This document shows positions 42,943 to 54,152 of a DNA stretch of 64,000 nt, piece after piece. Within the stretch, counting starts at the first letter, position 1; each line of letters starts with the position of its first letter. This DNA comes from Pseudomonas sp. QS1027 (GTDB taxonomy: Bacteria; Pseudomonadota; Gammaproteobacteria; Pseudomonadales; Pseudomonadaceae): the NCBI RefSeq assembly GCF_002814235.1, contig NZ_PHSU01000004.1, positions 62,001 to 126,000 on the forward strand, in the 5' to 3' direction. The position numbers were made by a program, and so were the translations under genes. The notes beneath the pieces are model-generated. The model saw only the letters and a list, made by a program, of their open reading frames with translations. It ran no database searches and was not told the origin of the DNA.

Positions 42943-44226
42943 ATGATACTGGAGGAGCTGCGAGGCTATCGACTTGGCCCGGCGGGCGAAGCGGATTCGA
43001 CGTTTGGGCAGTCGGGTATGGTCAGGTTGCAGTTCCCCGGGTGTCTGTCGAGCCTGGCCAATGACGTGGTGGCCTGTGCCGATGGCAAGGTCCTGGTGGC
43101 GCTCAAGGTAGGTTTTGCCGACGGTTGTCGTTTTGGCCTGGCACGACTGCATGAGGACGGCGCGCCAGACGCCTCCTTCGGTCACGGTGGTTTTGTCTCC
43201 GGCTGCTTCCAGGCCGGTGTCGAGGCCATGGCCAGCAGTGTGCAGTTGCTCGCCGATGGACGCATCCTGCTGTTCGGCCTGCACTACCTGGACCACGAGC
43301 ATTCCTTGCCGGGCGTGGCGCGGTTCGACGCCAATGGGCGCCTGGACCCGACCTTCGGCGACCAGGGCGTGAAGGTGTTGCGTTTGCCCGGCGGCCTCGC
43401 CGAAGGCCCGCGGGACGGTTGGTTGCCGCCAGGGCTGCCGGGCGTCGAGGCCTGCGCGGGCGCGGTGCAGGAGGACGGCAAGATCCTGCTGATCGCCAAT
43501 CACACCTACACCTTCGCCGACTATGTCGGACTATTGATCCGTCTTCAGCCCGACGGCACCCTGGACCCGACGTTCAACGGGCGTGGTTTTGTCGTGGTGC
43601 GGCATTTGTTGATGAACTCCTGGCTGAGCTGCGTCCGGGTCCAGGCCGACGGCAAGATCCTGGTGGGCGGCTCGGTGGACTTTCCCCAACTGGGACTGAT
43701 GGTGCGCTACGAGGCCGACGGGCGTCTCGATCATGGCTTTGGCGACCTGGGATTTCTCTCGTTCGGTTTTGCCGGGGCCAGTTCCCTGGTGACGAAATTG
43801 GCTGCTGGCAACGACGGGCGACTGCTCTGTGTCGGCAACCGTTTCAGCCCCATGCGCGGTGCCTTGCAGGGGTTCAGCGCCCATGGCGGCACGGACTTCG
43901 GTTTTAACGATGCGGATGCGGCCCTGCTTGAGCTTGATACCCCGGGCAGCCTTTGGGCCGATCTCGTGGTCCAGCCCGACGGTTCGATTCTGGTGGCGGG
44001 CTCGACGGTAATGGGTTTTGGCTCGGACTTTGTGTTGGCGCGTTACCTGGCCGATGGGCAACTGGATCGGGACTTCGCCGCCGGGCGCGGCTGGGTGCGC
44101 ACGAGCCTGGGTCACAGCCTGGATACGGTCACCAGCCTGGCCGTGCAAGACGATGGGCGGATCCTGGTGGCCGGCCATTCGTTGTTCGGTGGTTTCAGGG
44201 CGGTGGTGGTGCGCTACCGGGGCTGA
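42943..44226 (+). CDS. Delta-60 repeat beta-propeller-like protein
   Basis: A 427-residue protein made of seven or eight repeats of the kind DGKILVGG...RYEADGRLDHGFGDLGF, the delta-60 repeat. ATG 42943 follows AGGGAGGA. No signal peptide or membrane span is visible, unusual for a family often found in large exported proteins. Function unknown; a binding scaffold is likely. Upstream palindrome suggests regulated, possibly damage-inducible, expression. Confidence 0.8.
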   Translation: MILEELRGYRLGPAGEADSTFGQSGMVRLQFPGCLSSLANDVVACADGKVLVALKVGFADGCRFGLARLHEDGAPDASFGHGGFVSGCFQAGVEAMASSVQLLADGRILLFGLHYLDHEHSLPGVARFDANGRLDPTFGDQGVKVLRLPGGLAEGPRDGWLPPGLPGVEACAGAVQEDGKILLIANHTYTFADYVGLLIRLQPDGTLDPTFNGRGFVVVRHLLMNSWLSCVRVQADGKILVGGSVDFPQLGLMVRYEADGRLDHGFGDLGFLSFGFAGASSLVTKLAAGNDGRLLCVGNRFSPMRGALQGFSAHGGTDFGFNDADAALLELDTPGSLWADLVVQPDGSILVAGSTVMGFGSDFVLARYLADGQLDRDFAAGRGWVRTSLGHSLDTVTSLAVQDDGRILVAGHSLFGGFRAVVVRYRG

Positions 44227-44300
44227 CCGTTGGGCTGCAATGTCCTGCTGACGCTGTGGCGGTGCCATAGTGAAGAGGGATCGGTTGCGGAGAACGAATC

Positions 44301-44807
44301 ATGTGGCGACTCAAGGCGCTGGCCGGCGTGCTGTTGTTGCTGTCTTCCAACAGTTGGGCGGAAAACGTGCTCTATCGTACGCAACAGCCTGTCGAGTTGG
44401 GGGCGGCGCGAACCGAGGTGGCGTTGCGTTCTAGTAGCGGCGCGGGGAAGGGCGGTTTGCTTGCCTGGAAAGGGGCGCGGCCACTGGCGCTGGCGCTGTC
44501 CGGGATCTGGGCGCTCGAAGCACCGGCGGCCGGTTACCGGCTTTACCTGAATCTGCCGCCAAGCGTGCAACCCGATGACTCGGACCCGGGGTATCTCGGT
44601 GATGTGAGCTTCTATGGGGCCCCCGACCACTTCGATACCCAGCGCCCCAAAGAGGTGGCTTTCCTGCTCGACGAAACCCTTGCGCGTCTGCGCAAAGCCG
44701 GACGGTTGGCGGCGCTGCCCACCCTGACACTGATCCCCGTGGCCATCGAGGAGCAAGGCCGCAAGCCGAGGATCGAGGCAGTGTCGATCGTCGAGACTCC
44801 GCACTGA
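44301..44807 (+). CDS. Secreted protein homologous to the tyrosinase C-terminal domain
   Basis: A 168-residue protein with a signal peptide (ending SNSWA-EN) and AGAAC-type site upstream. Its region GYRLYLNLPPSVQPDD, YLGDVSFYGAPDHFDT, KEVAFLLDETLARLRKAG, LTLIPVAIEE aligns with the last about 110 residues of the following tyrosinase (SYDVYLGLPAGAAPDPEYRV, KDVAFLVSEQMQKLLKVG, VTLVPVGDP). It may act as a detached lid or copper/folding chaperone for the enzyme. This is inferred from the in-window similarity. Confidence 0.75.
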   Translation: MWRLKALAGVLLLLSSNSWAENVLYRTQQPVELGAARTEVALRSSSGAGKGGLLAWKGARPLALALSGIWALEAPAAGYRLYLNLPPSVQPDDSDPGYLGDVSFYGAPDHFDTQRPKEVAFLLDETLARLRKAGRLAALPTLTLIPVAIEEQGRKPRIEAVSIVETPH

Positions 44808-44827
44808 TGTAAAAGTTCCATCTTTCG

Positions 44828-44855
44828 TTGAGGAATCTTCACTCGCTGCTAGTCT
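44828..44855 (+). promoter_or_regulatory. Candidate promoter of the tyrosinase gene
   Basis: TTGAGG (44828-44833), 16-nt spacer, TAGTCT (44850-44855). It is followed by the perfect inverted repeat TTGATTT-GGG-AAATCAA (44866-44882), which may be an operator at the start site. Confidence 0.35.
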
Positions 44856-44905
44856 GACCTTGCTGTTGATTTGGGAAATCAATTAGTACTGTCAAGGAGC
44901 GAAGT

Positions 44906-46423
44906 ATGACTATCAGTCGAAGGAAATTGCTGCAAGCGGGTGCGTTGGGCGGTGGGATGGCAATGTTGCCGCTGGGCTTGATGCAAAAAGCCTGGGCGGG
45001 TTCAACCCAGGCTCTGGTGCGTTATAACGTGCTCTCCCCGGAAGGGGACAAGATGTTAAGGATCTACGCCGCCGCTGTGAAGAAGATGATGGCCAAGCCG
45101 ACTACTGATCCGTTGTCCTGGACGTTTCAGTGGTACACCCACGCAATGCCCTCCAAGTATCCGAAAGCACAGACCATCACCGAGGTCTTCGGCAGTGGCA
45201 GCAGCCCTCAGAAAGCCTTGGCCCAGTCCATGTGGTGGACCTGCGAGCCCCACTCCAGTGGCAACAACGACGCTTTCCTGCCCTGGCACCGGATGTATGT
45301 CCTGTATTTCGAGCAGATCATTCGTGAAGTGTCGGGAGAGCCGAAATTTACCCTTCCGTTCTGGGACTACACCGGGCCTTACAGTGCCGCCGGCAACAAT
45401 TACAGCGTGATGCCCAAGCAGTTCCTGCTCAAGGATGACCCGGTGTTCGGTTCGCTCTATCGCCCGGACCGCAACCCCAATTCGAATGCCGGCAAGCCGG
45501 TGGTCAACAATGGTTCGCCGCTCGATCTGTCTTGCATGAAGTGGTCGGACTACAGCGGAAAGTTCGGTTTCTGCAACAACATCGACAACAACCCACACGG
45601 CAGCCTTCACGGTGACGTGGGCAACAGCCTGGGGATGGGCGCGGTTCCATGGGCGGCCTACGACCCGGTCTTCTGGGTTCACCACGCCAATATCGATCGC
45701 ATCTGGGCCGGCTGGAACCGAAGCGGCGGGAAAAATCCGAGCGATAGCAAGTTCCTCAGTGAGTCCTGGGTGTTTGCCGACAAGGCGGGCAAGGCCGTGA
45801 CCACCAAGGTCAGCCAGGTGCTCGATACGACAACCTGCCCGTACCCCTACATCTATTCGGAATATCCGCAGCGACCCAAGGCAAGCCTGCAGTTCACCAC
45901 GACGCAGAAGAAATTCCAGTTGCAGGCGCAAAGCCTGGTGGCCGCCGCACCGTCCGCCACAGCGAATGCCATCAGTCTGGGTGGCAAGGCGACGACGGTG
46001 GCCCTGGTGACCCACTCGCTCAGTACCAGCACCAACGCCGCGCAACCGGCGGCCCGCACCTTTGCCTTGCAATTGAAGGCCCAGCCGGCGATCCGTGAAT
46101 ATGCCTTGTCGTTCGAGGCGATTGCGGCCGACAGCGAACCTGGCAACAGCTATGACGTGTATCTGGGACTGCCGGCAGGTGCCGCGCCGGATCCTGAGTA
46201 CCGGGTGGGTTCCATCAGCATGTTCGGAGTGGGTAACCAGGCGATGCATGGTGGTCATCATGCCGGGTCGAAAGACGTGGCCTTCCTGGTCAGCGAACAG
46301 ATGCAGAAACTGCTCAAGGTCGGCACCCTCACCGATGCGCCTGCGGTCACGTTGGTGCCGGTGGGCGATCCCAACCCTGGGTCGGCGCCGACGATCGGTA
46401 ATATCTCGCTGCAAACACTGTGA
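44906..46423 (+). CDS. Tyrosinase / polyphenol oxidase, Tat-exported
   Basis: A 505-residue type-3 copper protein. A twin-arginine signal (SRRKLLQAGALGGGMAM) predicts export after cytoplasmic folding. CuA ligands are probably His79, His116 and His128 (FLPWHRMYVLYFEQ); CuB His231, His235 (HGSLH) and His259/260 (DPVFWVHHANIDRIW). Cys113 near His116 could form a Cys-His thioether. Residues about 390-505 are a beta-rich C-terminal domain like those that cover the active site until activation. Oxidises phenols/catechols to quinones. AAGGAG precedes the start. Confidence 0.92.
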   Translation: MTISRRKLLQAGALGGGMAMLPLGLMQKAWAGSTQALVRYNVLSPEGDKMLRIYAAAVKKMMAKPTTDPLSWTFQWYTHAMPSKYPKAQTITEVFGSGSSPQKALAQSMWWTCEPHSSGNNDAFLPWHRMYVLYFEQIIREVSGEPKFTLPFWDYTGPYSAAGNNYSVMPKQFLLKDDPVFGSLYRPDRNPNSNAGKPVVNNGSPLDLSCMKWSDYSGKFGFCNNIDNNPHGSLHGDVGNSLGMGAVPWAAYDPVFWVHHANIDRIWAGWNRSGGKNPSDSKFLSESWVFADKAGKAVTTKVSQVLDTTTCPYPYIYSEYPQRPKASLQFTTTQKKFQLQAQSLVAAAPSATANAISLGGKATTVALVTHSLSTSTNAAQPAARTFALQLKAQPAIREYALSFEAIAADSEPGNSYDVYLGLPAGAAPDPEYRVGSISMFGVGNQAMHGGHHAGSKDVAFLVSEQMQKLLKVGTLTDAPAVTLVPVGDPNPGSAPTIGNISLQTL

Positions 46424-46429
46424 GCTTTT

Positions 46430-46459
46430 CTGTAGGAGCGAGCTTGCTCGCTCCTACAG
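46430..46459. terminator. Bidirectional hairpin/REP between convergent genes
   Basis: CTGTAGGAGCGAGC-TT-GCTCGCTCCTACAG: perfect 14-bp arms with 2-nt loop, between the stops of tyrosinase and acetoacetyl-CoA synthetase. A common Pseudomonas repeat type likely to end both transcripts. Confidence 0.65.
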
Positions 46460-46465
46460 GAGGCA

Positions 46466-48421
<1,956 letters not shown>

Positions 48422-48474
48422 GGTCTTTCCTTTGTTGTTTTTCTGCACACAACCTTTATTGACACCCGCAGCCC

Positions 48475-48560
48475 TGTAGGAGCCGGCTTGCTGGCGATGA
48501 GGCCAGTGAATCCAGCGTTGAATTCACGGACGCCATCGCCAGCAAGCCAGCTCCTACAGG
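48475..48560. repeat. REP doublet (REPIN) inside the hydroxybutyrate operon
   Basis: Same sequence as 39072-39153 with a few differences. One arm has AAGCCAGCTCC instead of AAGCCGGCTCC. Located between dehydrogenase and ligase genes. Confidence 0.88.
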
Positions 48561-48598
48561 TGGGGTGGTGCTCTCAGGAGCTCATGTCAGGCAATCAA

Positions 48599-49369
48599 CT
48601 ATTGTGCCAACCAGCCCCCGTCGATATTCCATGCTGCGCCGCGCACCTGACTACCGGCCTCGCTGCACAGGAACAGCACCAACTCGCCCAGGTGCGCCGG
48701 GGTGACAAACTCCAGCGACGGCTGTTTCTCCGCCAACAGATCGTGTTGCGCCTGTTGCGGATCGACCCCGCCGGCGGCGCGGTCGTCGATCTGTTTCTGC
48801 ACCAGCGGGGTGAGCACCCAACCCGGGCAGATGGCATTGCAGGTGACATTGCTGGTGGCGGTTTCCAGGCCCACCACCTTGGTCAGGCCGATCACCCCGT
48901 GCTTGGCCGCGACATAGGCCGACTTGCCCACGGAACCGACCTGGCCATGCACCGAGGCGATATTGACGATCCGCCCCCAGCCCTTGGCGCGCATTCCCGG
49001 CAGCGCCAGGCGCGTGCTGTGGAACACCGACGACAGGTTGATGGCGATAATCGCATCCCAACGCTCCACCGGGAACTCCTCCACCGTGGCGACATGCTGG
49101 ATACCGGCATTGTTGACCAGGATATCCACCCCGCCGAACTCGCGCTCGGCGTAGGCGAACATCTCGGCGATCTGCGCCGGGTCGCTGACATCGGCCGGGT
49201 GATGGCCGACCCGACCGCCAAACTGCTCGACCTCGGCGATCACCGCATTGGCGTCGCCGAAACCGTTGAGTACCACGTTGGCCCCGGCCCGGGCCAGACC
49301 CAGGGCGATACCCAGGCCGATGCCGCTGGTGGAGCCGGTGACCAGGGCGGTTTTACCTTTGAGACTCAT
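48599..49369 (-). CDS. bdhA: 3-hydroxybutyrate dehydrogenase
   Basis: A 256-residue SDR that oxidises D-3-hydroxybutyrate to acetoacetate with NAD+. TGSTSGIGLGIA, NNAGIQHVATVEEFP, catalytic Ser in NIASVHGQVGSVGK and YVAAK, and the family-typical CNAICPGWVLTPLVQKQI. Start MSLKGK at 49369. Lies 10 nt after the transporter gene. Confidence 0.93.
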   Translation of the reverse strand: MSLKGKTALVTGSTSGIGLGIALGLARAGANVVLNGFGDANAVIAEVEQFGGRVGHHPADVSDPAQIAEMFAYAEREFGGVDILVNNAGIQHVATVEEFPVERWDAIIAINLSSVFHSTRLALPGMRAKGWGRIVNIASVHGQVGSVGKSAYVAAKHGVIGLTKVVGLETATSNVTCNAICPGWVLTPLVQKQIDDRAAGGVDPQQAQHDLLAEKQPSLEFVTPAHLGELVLFLCSEAGSQVRGAAWNIDGGWLAQ

Positions 49370-49379
49370 AGTCGATTCC

Positions 49380-50771
49380 TCACACGATGCCGGTGGCATA
49401 GAAGGTTGCGATCACCACGAAGACCGCTGCGGTCTTGATCAGGGTAATGCAGAAAATATCTTTATAGGCTTCCCGGTGGGTCAGCCCGGTGACGGCCAGC
49501 AGGGTGATCACCGCGCCGTTGTGGGGCAGGGTGTCCATGCCGCCGCTGGCCATGGCCGCGACCCGGTGCAGGACTTCCAGCGGGATATTCGCGGCGTGGG
49601 CGGCGCTGATGAAGCTGTCGGACATCGCCGCCAGGGCGATGCTCATGCCGCCGGAAGCGGAACCGGTGATCCCCGCCAGCAGGGTGACGGTGATGGCCTC
49701 GTTGACCAGCGGATTGGGAATGCTCTTGAGCCAGTCGGCCAGCACCAGGAAGCCCGGCAGCGAGGCGATGACCGCGCCGAAGCCGTATTCCGAGGCCGTG
49801 TTCATCGCTGCCAGCAGGGCACCGCTCACCGCGCTTTTACTGCCTTCGGCCAGCTTGCCGCGAAGGGTCCGGAAGCCGAAGATCAGCACCATGATGATGC
49901 CCACCAACAGAGCGGCCTGCACCGCCCAGATGGCGGTGATCTTGGCGATATCGGTCTGGACCGGCGTGGCCATGCCCGCCAGGCTGAGGGTGTGGGTCTT
50001 GCCGTACCAGAGCGGAATCCACTGGGTGAACAGCAGGTTCATGATGCCTACCAGCAACAGCGGCGAGAGGGCGATCCAGGGGTTGGGCAGGCGGATGTCT
50101 TCGGCGGTTTCCGGTTCGTTGCGCAGTTCGGTGCCATAGCCTTCGCCGGCGTGCTGGGCCTTGTTGCGCTGGCGTTGGAGGAACAGCATGCCGGCGCAGA
50201 ACACGAAGATCGTACCGATCAGTCCCAGCCAGGGCGCGGCCCAGGCAGTGGTATTGAAGAAGGTGCTGGGAATGATGTTCTGGATCTGCGGCGTGCCGGG
50301 CAGGGCGTCCATGGTGAAGGAGAACGCGCCGAGGGCAATGGTCGCCGGCATCAGGCGCTTGGGGATATTGCTCTGGCGGAACATCTCGGCGGCGAAGGGA
50401 TAGACCGCGAACACCACCACGAACAGCGAGACGCCGCCGTAGGTGAGCAGGGCGCAGACCAGCACGATCACCAGCATTGCCTGGCGGGTGCCGAACAGGT
50501 GAATGGCAGCGGCGACGATGGAGCGCGAGAAACCGGACAGCTCGATCAGCTTGCCGAACACGGCGCCGAGCAGGAAGACCGGGAAGTAGAGTTTGACGAA
50601 GCCGACCATTTTTTCCATGAACACCCCAGTGAAGGCGGGGGCGACGGCGGAAGGGTCGGTGAGCAGGACGGCGCCGAGGGCGGCGATGGGGGCAAACAGG
50701 ATGACGCTGTAGCCACGGTAGGCAGCCAGCATCAGTAATGCCAGCGCCGCGAGGGCGATGATCACACTCAT
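49380..50771 (-). CDS. GntP-family permease, probable 3-hydroxybutyrate transporter
   Basis: A 463-residue inner-membrane protein with about 12 hydrophobic spans, GntP-like LTYGGVSLFVVVFAVYPFA and GSASGGMSIALAAMSD. GGAG before ATG 50771. First gene of the operon with dehydrogenase and acetoacetyl-CoA synthetase, so hydroxybutyrate import is inferred. Confidence 0.87.
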   Translation of the reverse strand: MSVIIALAALALLMLAAYRGYSVILFAPIAALGAVLLTDPSAVAPAFTGVFMEKMVGFVKLYFPVFLLGAVFGKLIELSGFSRSIVAAAIHLFGTRQAMLVIVLVCALLTYGGVSLFVVVFAVYPFAAEMFRQSNIPKRLMPATIALGAFSFTMDALPGTPQIQNIIPSTFFNTTAWAAPWLGLIGTIFVFCAGMLFLQRQRNKAQHAGEGYGTELRNEPETAEDIRLPNPWIALSPLLLVGIMNLLFTQWIPLWYGKTHTLSLAGMATPVQTDIAKITAIWAVQAALLVGIIMVLIFGFRTLRGKLAEGSKSAVSGALLAAMNTASEYGFGAVIASLPGFLVLADWLKSIPNPLVNEAITVTLLAGITGSASGGMSIALAAMSDSFISAAHAANIPLEVLHRVAAMASGGMDTLPHNGAVITLLAVTGLTHREAYKDIFCITLIKTAAVFVVIATFYATGIV

Positions 50772-50825
50772 GGTGTGTCTCCAATTGTTATTTTTGTAGG
50801 TTAGGTCTGAATCTCCTGTGGGGTT

Positions 50826-50841
50826 TGCGAGTTTTGTGCCA
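50826..50841 (-). promoter_or_regulatory. Sigma-54 promoter of the hydroxybutyrate operon
   Basis: On the minus strand TGGCAC-AAAAC-TCGCA: a perfect -24 TGGCAC and a -12 TCGC differing by one base from TTGC, correct 5-nt spacing, about 55 nt before the permease ATG. A sigma-54 activator gene lies next door. Confidence 0.75.
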
Positions 50842-50903
50842 TTTATTTAAGTCGTTGAAATAAAAGGGATTTATTGTTTTTTATAAAGGTATTTCATGAG
50901 CCT

Positions 50904-50919
50904 GTCTCTGAAGTGAGAC
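50904..50919. promoter_or_regulatory. Candidate activator-binding site
   Basis: GTCTC-TGAAGT-GAGAC, an inverted repeat about 63-78 bp upstream of the -24 element, a usual distance for sigma-54 activators. Further GTCTC copies occur at about 51076 and 51095. Confidence 0.4.
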
Positions 50920-50975
50920 GATCTGCCTCTCGAATCGATCATGAGAGTGTTCCCCATGATCAGGGTCGCTGATTT

Positions 50976-51070
50976 CCTGTGGGAGCGGAGCTTGCCCGCG
51001 AATGCAGGCGACGCGGTCTTTCAGGGAGACCGCGTTATCGTTCTTCGCGGGCAAGCTCCGCTCCCACAGG
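50976..51070. repeat. REP doublet (REPIN-like)
   Basis: CCTGTGGGAGCGGAGCTTGC and its complement in inverted orientation around an inner GCGGTCTTTCAGGGAGACCGC hairpin, between the activator gene and its target operon. Confidence 0.88.
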
Positions 51071-51101
51071 AGAGTGTCTCCATATTGGGAATTGTGTCTC
51101 G

Positions 51102-52517
51102 CTATTGAGAATGCGAGAGACCCAAGGCAAGCATTTTCTTGTACAGGGTCGATCTTCCCAGGCCCAGCCTGCTCGCGGCGTCTTCTACTTTTCCGGCACA
51201 TTGCGCCAACGTCGCTTCAATCAATTGCCGATCAAAACGCTCACGGGCCGCGCTGAACGTCTCGTTGCCCAGCGGTTCCATGGCCCGTACCGGCGGCCGC
51301 TCCAACGCCTTGAACGTGCCAATCGCCCCACCAATATCGGCCGCACTCAACACCTGCGCGTCACTCAACAGCGCCGCCCGCTCCAGCACATTGCGCAACT
51401 CGCGGACATTCCCCGGCCAGGCGTGCCGGCCCAGCAACTCCAGGGCCTCGGCTGCCAGCTCATGATGACTGCGCAGCTCTTCGAGAATCGCTTCGCTCAA
51501 CGCCGGCAAATCTTCCAGACGCTCACGCAAAGGCGGTACCTGAATCGGCAAGACATTGAGCCGGTAATACAGATCCGCGCGAAACTCGCCGCGCTGGATA
51601 GCCGCCTCCAGATCGGTGGACGTAGCGGCGATCACCCGCACATCGCTGCGCAGCACCTCGTTGGAGCCCACCGGCTCGAACTCCTTCTCCTGCAACACCC
51701 GCAACAACTTGCTTTGCAGCGGCAGCGGCATATCGCCGATCTCATCGAGAAACAGCGTGCCGCCCTGGGCGATCTGCAACTTGCCGGGCCGACCCTTGCG
51801 ATCGGCGCCAGTGAAAGCCCCAGGCGCGGTGCCAAAGAACTCGGCCTCCAGCAAAGTCTCCGGAATCGCCGCGCTGTTGATGCTGACAAAGGCCTTGTGC
51901 GCCCGAGGCGAAGCACTGTGGATGGCCTGGGCGAGCAGTTCCTTGCCGGTGCCGGTTTCCCCCAGCAGCAGGACCGGTGAGTCGCTGCTGGCGCCACGCC
52001 GGGCCCGGCGCTTGACCTCCAGGCTGGCGGCGCTGGTGCCGATAAAATGGGCGAAGTTGTATTTGGTCTGCCGCGAGCGCAGCAGCGAACGGGTCGAGGC
52101 CAGCTCGGCCTGCATGCCCTGGTAGCGCTTGAGCACGGGCGACAGGCTATGCAACTCGTCGAACAGGGCGAAGCCGATGGCGCCGATCACCGTCCCGGCG
52201 GCGTCGTGGATCGGCAGGCGCATGACCACCAGGGGTTCCTTGGGCGTGTCCTGCAAATCCAGCAGGATCGGCTGGCCGGTGCGTACCACCTCGCGCAGCA
52301 GGCTGCTCGGAATCACGCTCTCGCAAGGGCGGCCGATGGCTTCGCTGGCATTGGCCAGGCCGAAACGGCGGGCATAACGCTCGTTCATCCAGACGATATT
52401 GGCATCACGGTCGACGATCACTGTGCCTTCGCTGGATTGCTCGATGATTTCGAACAGCGAACGAATCGCCAGCAGGCGAACCTGCTGGTAGTCCTTGAGG
52501 CTTTCAGTGTCGGTCAT
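51102..52517 (-). CDS. hbcR: Sigma-54-dependent activator with PAS domain (HbcR-like)
   Basis: About 471 residues from ATG 52517 (ATG 52532 also possible). PAS sensor (FEIIEQSSEGTVIVDRDANIVWMNERYARRFG), AAA+ domain with GETGTGKE, GAFTGA (APGAFTGADRKGRPG) and FLDEIGDMP, then a Fis-type HTH (AASRLGLGRSTLYKKMLALGL). Neighbours match the hydroxybutyrate regulator locus of P. aeruginosa. The adjacent operon has a sigma-54 promoter, so it should be its target. Confidence 0.85.
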   Translation of the reverse strand: MTDTESLKDYQQVRLLAIRSLFEIIEQSSEGTVIVDRDANIVWMNERYARRFGLANASEAIGRPCESVIPSSLLREVVRTGQPILLDLQDTPKEPLVVMRLPIHDAAGTVIGAIGFALFDELHSLSPVLKRYQGMQAELASTRSLLRSRQTKYNFAHFIGTSAASLEVKRRARRGASSDSPVLLLGETGTGKELLAQAIHSASPRAHKAFVSINSAAIPETLLEAEFFGTAPGAFTGADRKGRPGKLQIAQGGTLFLDEIGDMPLPLQSKLLRVLQEKEFEPVGSNEVLRSDVRVIAATSTDLEAAIQRGEFRADLYYRLNVLPIQVPPLRERLEDLPALSEAILEELRSHHELAAEALELLGRHAWPGNVRELRNVLERAALLSDAQVLSAADIGGAIGTFKALERPPVRAMEPLGNETFSAARERFDRQLIEATLAQCAGKVEDAASRLGLGRSTLYKKMLALGLSHSQ

Positions 52518-52553
52518 GGCAGGTTCGTCCATTGCCGGCAAGGCGGCGATCGA

Positions 52554-54152
52554 TCAGGTCGGGGTCAGCAGGGTAGCGGCGAGCAGTTCCCGAGTATAGG
52601 GATGCTGCGGCGCATCGAACACCGCGCAGGTAGCGCCGCGCTCGACCACCTGGCCGTCCTTGATCACGATCAGGTCATGGGCCAGGGCGCGTACCACCGA
52701 CAGGTCATGGCTGATGAACAGGTAGGTCAGGCCGTGTTTTTCCTGGAGATCGCGGAGCAGGGCGACCACCTGTTTCTGTACCGTGCGGTCCAGCGCCGAG
52801 GTCGGTTCGTCCAGCAGGATCAGCGCCGGCTTGAGCACCAGGGCGCGGGCAATGGCGATGCGCTGGCGCTGGCCACCGGAAAACTCGTGGGGATAGCGGT
52901 GGCGGCTTTGCGGATCGAGACCGACTTCCTCCAGCGCGCGGATCACCAGGGCGTCGCATTCGGCGGGGGTGTTGGCGCAGTGCACCTCCAGGCCTTCGCT
53001 GATGATCTGCGCCACCGACATGCGCGGGCTGAGGCTGCCGAACGGGTCCTGGAAGACCACCTGCATCTGTTTGCGCCAGGGCCGCAGCTGTTTCTGGTTC
53101 AGGCCGTCGAGGGCCGTGCCCTGGAAACGGATGCTGCCCTTGGAATCGAGCAGACGCAGGATCGCCTGGCCGAGGGTCGACTTGCCGGAACCGGACTCGC
53201 CGACAATCCCCAGGGTCTTGCCGCGCTGCACGCTGAGGCTGATGCCGTCCACCGCCTGCAGGTATTCCTTGCGCTGGAACAGCCCGCCACCGACCTGGAA
53301 GCGCACACGCATATCCTCGGCCTGCAAGACTACCTCGTTGTCGTCCAGCGGCAGTGGCTGGCCCGCCGGCTCGGCGTCCAGCAGCACGCGGCTGTAGGGA
53401 TGCGCGGGGTGGTTGAACAGGGTTTCGCAGTCCGCCTGCTCGACAATTTCCCCGGCCTTCATCACGCAGACCCGCTGGGCGATGCTGCGCACCAGGTTGA
53501 GGTCGTGGCTGATCAGCAGCAGCGACATGCCCAGGCGCTGTTGCAGGGACTTGAGCAGTAGCAGGATCTTGCGCTGCACCGTCACATCGAGGGCGGTGGT
53601 CGGTTCGTCGGCGATCAGCAACTCCGGCTCGCAGGCCAGGGCCATGGCGATCATCACTCGCTGGCGTTGCCCGCCGGACAGTTGATGGGGATAGGCCTTG
53701 AGACGCTCCCGCGGTTTCTGGATGCCCACCAGTTCCAGCAATTCGAGAATCCGTGCCTGGGCCGCCTTGCCGCCCATGCCCTTGTGCAGCAGCAGGGTTT
53801 CGCCGATCTGCTTTTCCACGCTGTGCAGCGGGTTGAGGGAGGTCATCGGCTCCTGGAAGATCATCGCGATGCGGTCGCCACGGATGCTGCGCAAGGTACC
53901 GTCGTCGGCCCCCAGCAGTTCCTGGCCGCGATAACGCACGCTGCCGTCGGCCTGGCAGCCGCTGCGCGGGAGCAGTTGCAGGATCGAGTGCGCGGTGACC
54001 GATTTGCCCGAGCCGGACTCGCCCACCAGGGCCAGGCATTCGCCGGCGCGGATATCCAGGCACAGGTTGCGCACCGCCGGATGGCCGTTGAAGGCGACGT
54101 TGAGCTGGCGGATTTCAATCAGGTTGTCGGTCATCGCGGGCGCCTGGTTCAT
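52554..54152 (-). CDS. Peptide ABC transporter, double ATPase (YejF-like)
   Basis: A 532-residue protein with two ABC domains: Walker [10 protein letters not shown] / GESGSGKST, signatures LSGGQRQRV and FSGGQRQRI, Walker [13 protein letters not shown] and [15 protein letters not shown] 54152 overlaps the permease stop (ATGA); ATG 54134 is an alternative. Drives uptake of peptides or microcin C-like compounds. Confidence 0.9.
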   Translation of the reverse strand: MNQAPAMTDNLIEIRQLNVAFNGHPAVRNLCLDIRAGECLALVGESGSGKSVTAHSILQLLPRSGCQADGSVRYRGQELLGADDGTLRSIRGDRIAMIFQEPMTSLNPLHSVEKQIGETLLLHKGMGGKAAQARILELLELVGIQKPRERLKAYPHQLSGGQRQRVMIAMALACEPELLIADEPTTALDVTVQRKILLLLKSLQQRLGMSLLLISHDLNLVRSIAQRVCVMKAGEIVEQADCETLFNHPAHPYSRVLLDAEPAGQPLPLDDNEVVLQAEDMRVRFQVGGGLFQRKEYLQAVDGISLSVQRGKTLGIVGESGSGKSTLGQAILRLLDSKGSIRFQGTALDGLNQKQLRPWRKQMQVVFQDPFGSLSPRMSVAQIISEGLEVHCANTPAECDALVIRALEEVGLDPQSRHRYPHEFSGGQRQRIAIARALVLKPALILLDEPTSALDRTVQKQVVALLRDLQEKHGLTYLFISHDLSVVRALAHDLIVIKDGQVVERGATCAVFDAPQHPYTRELLAATLLTPT

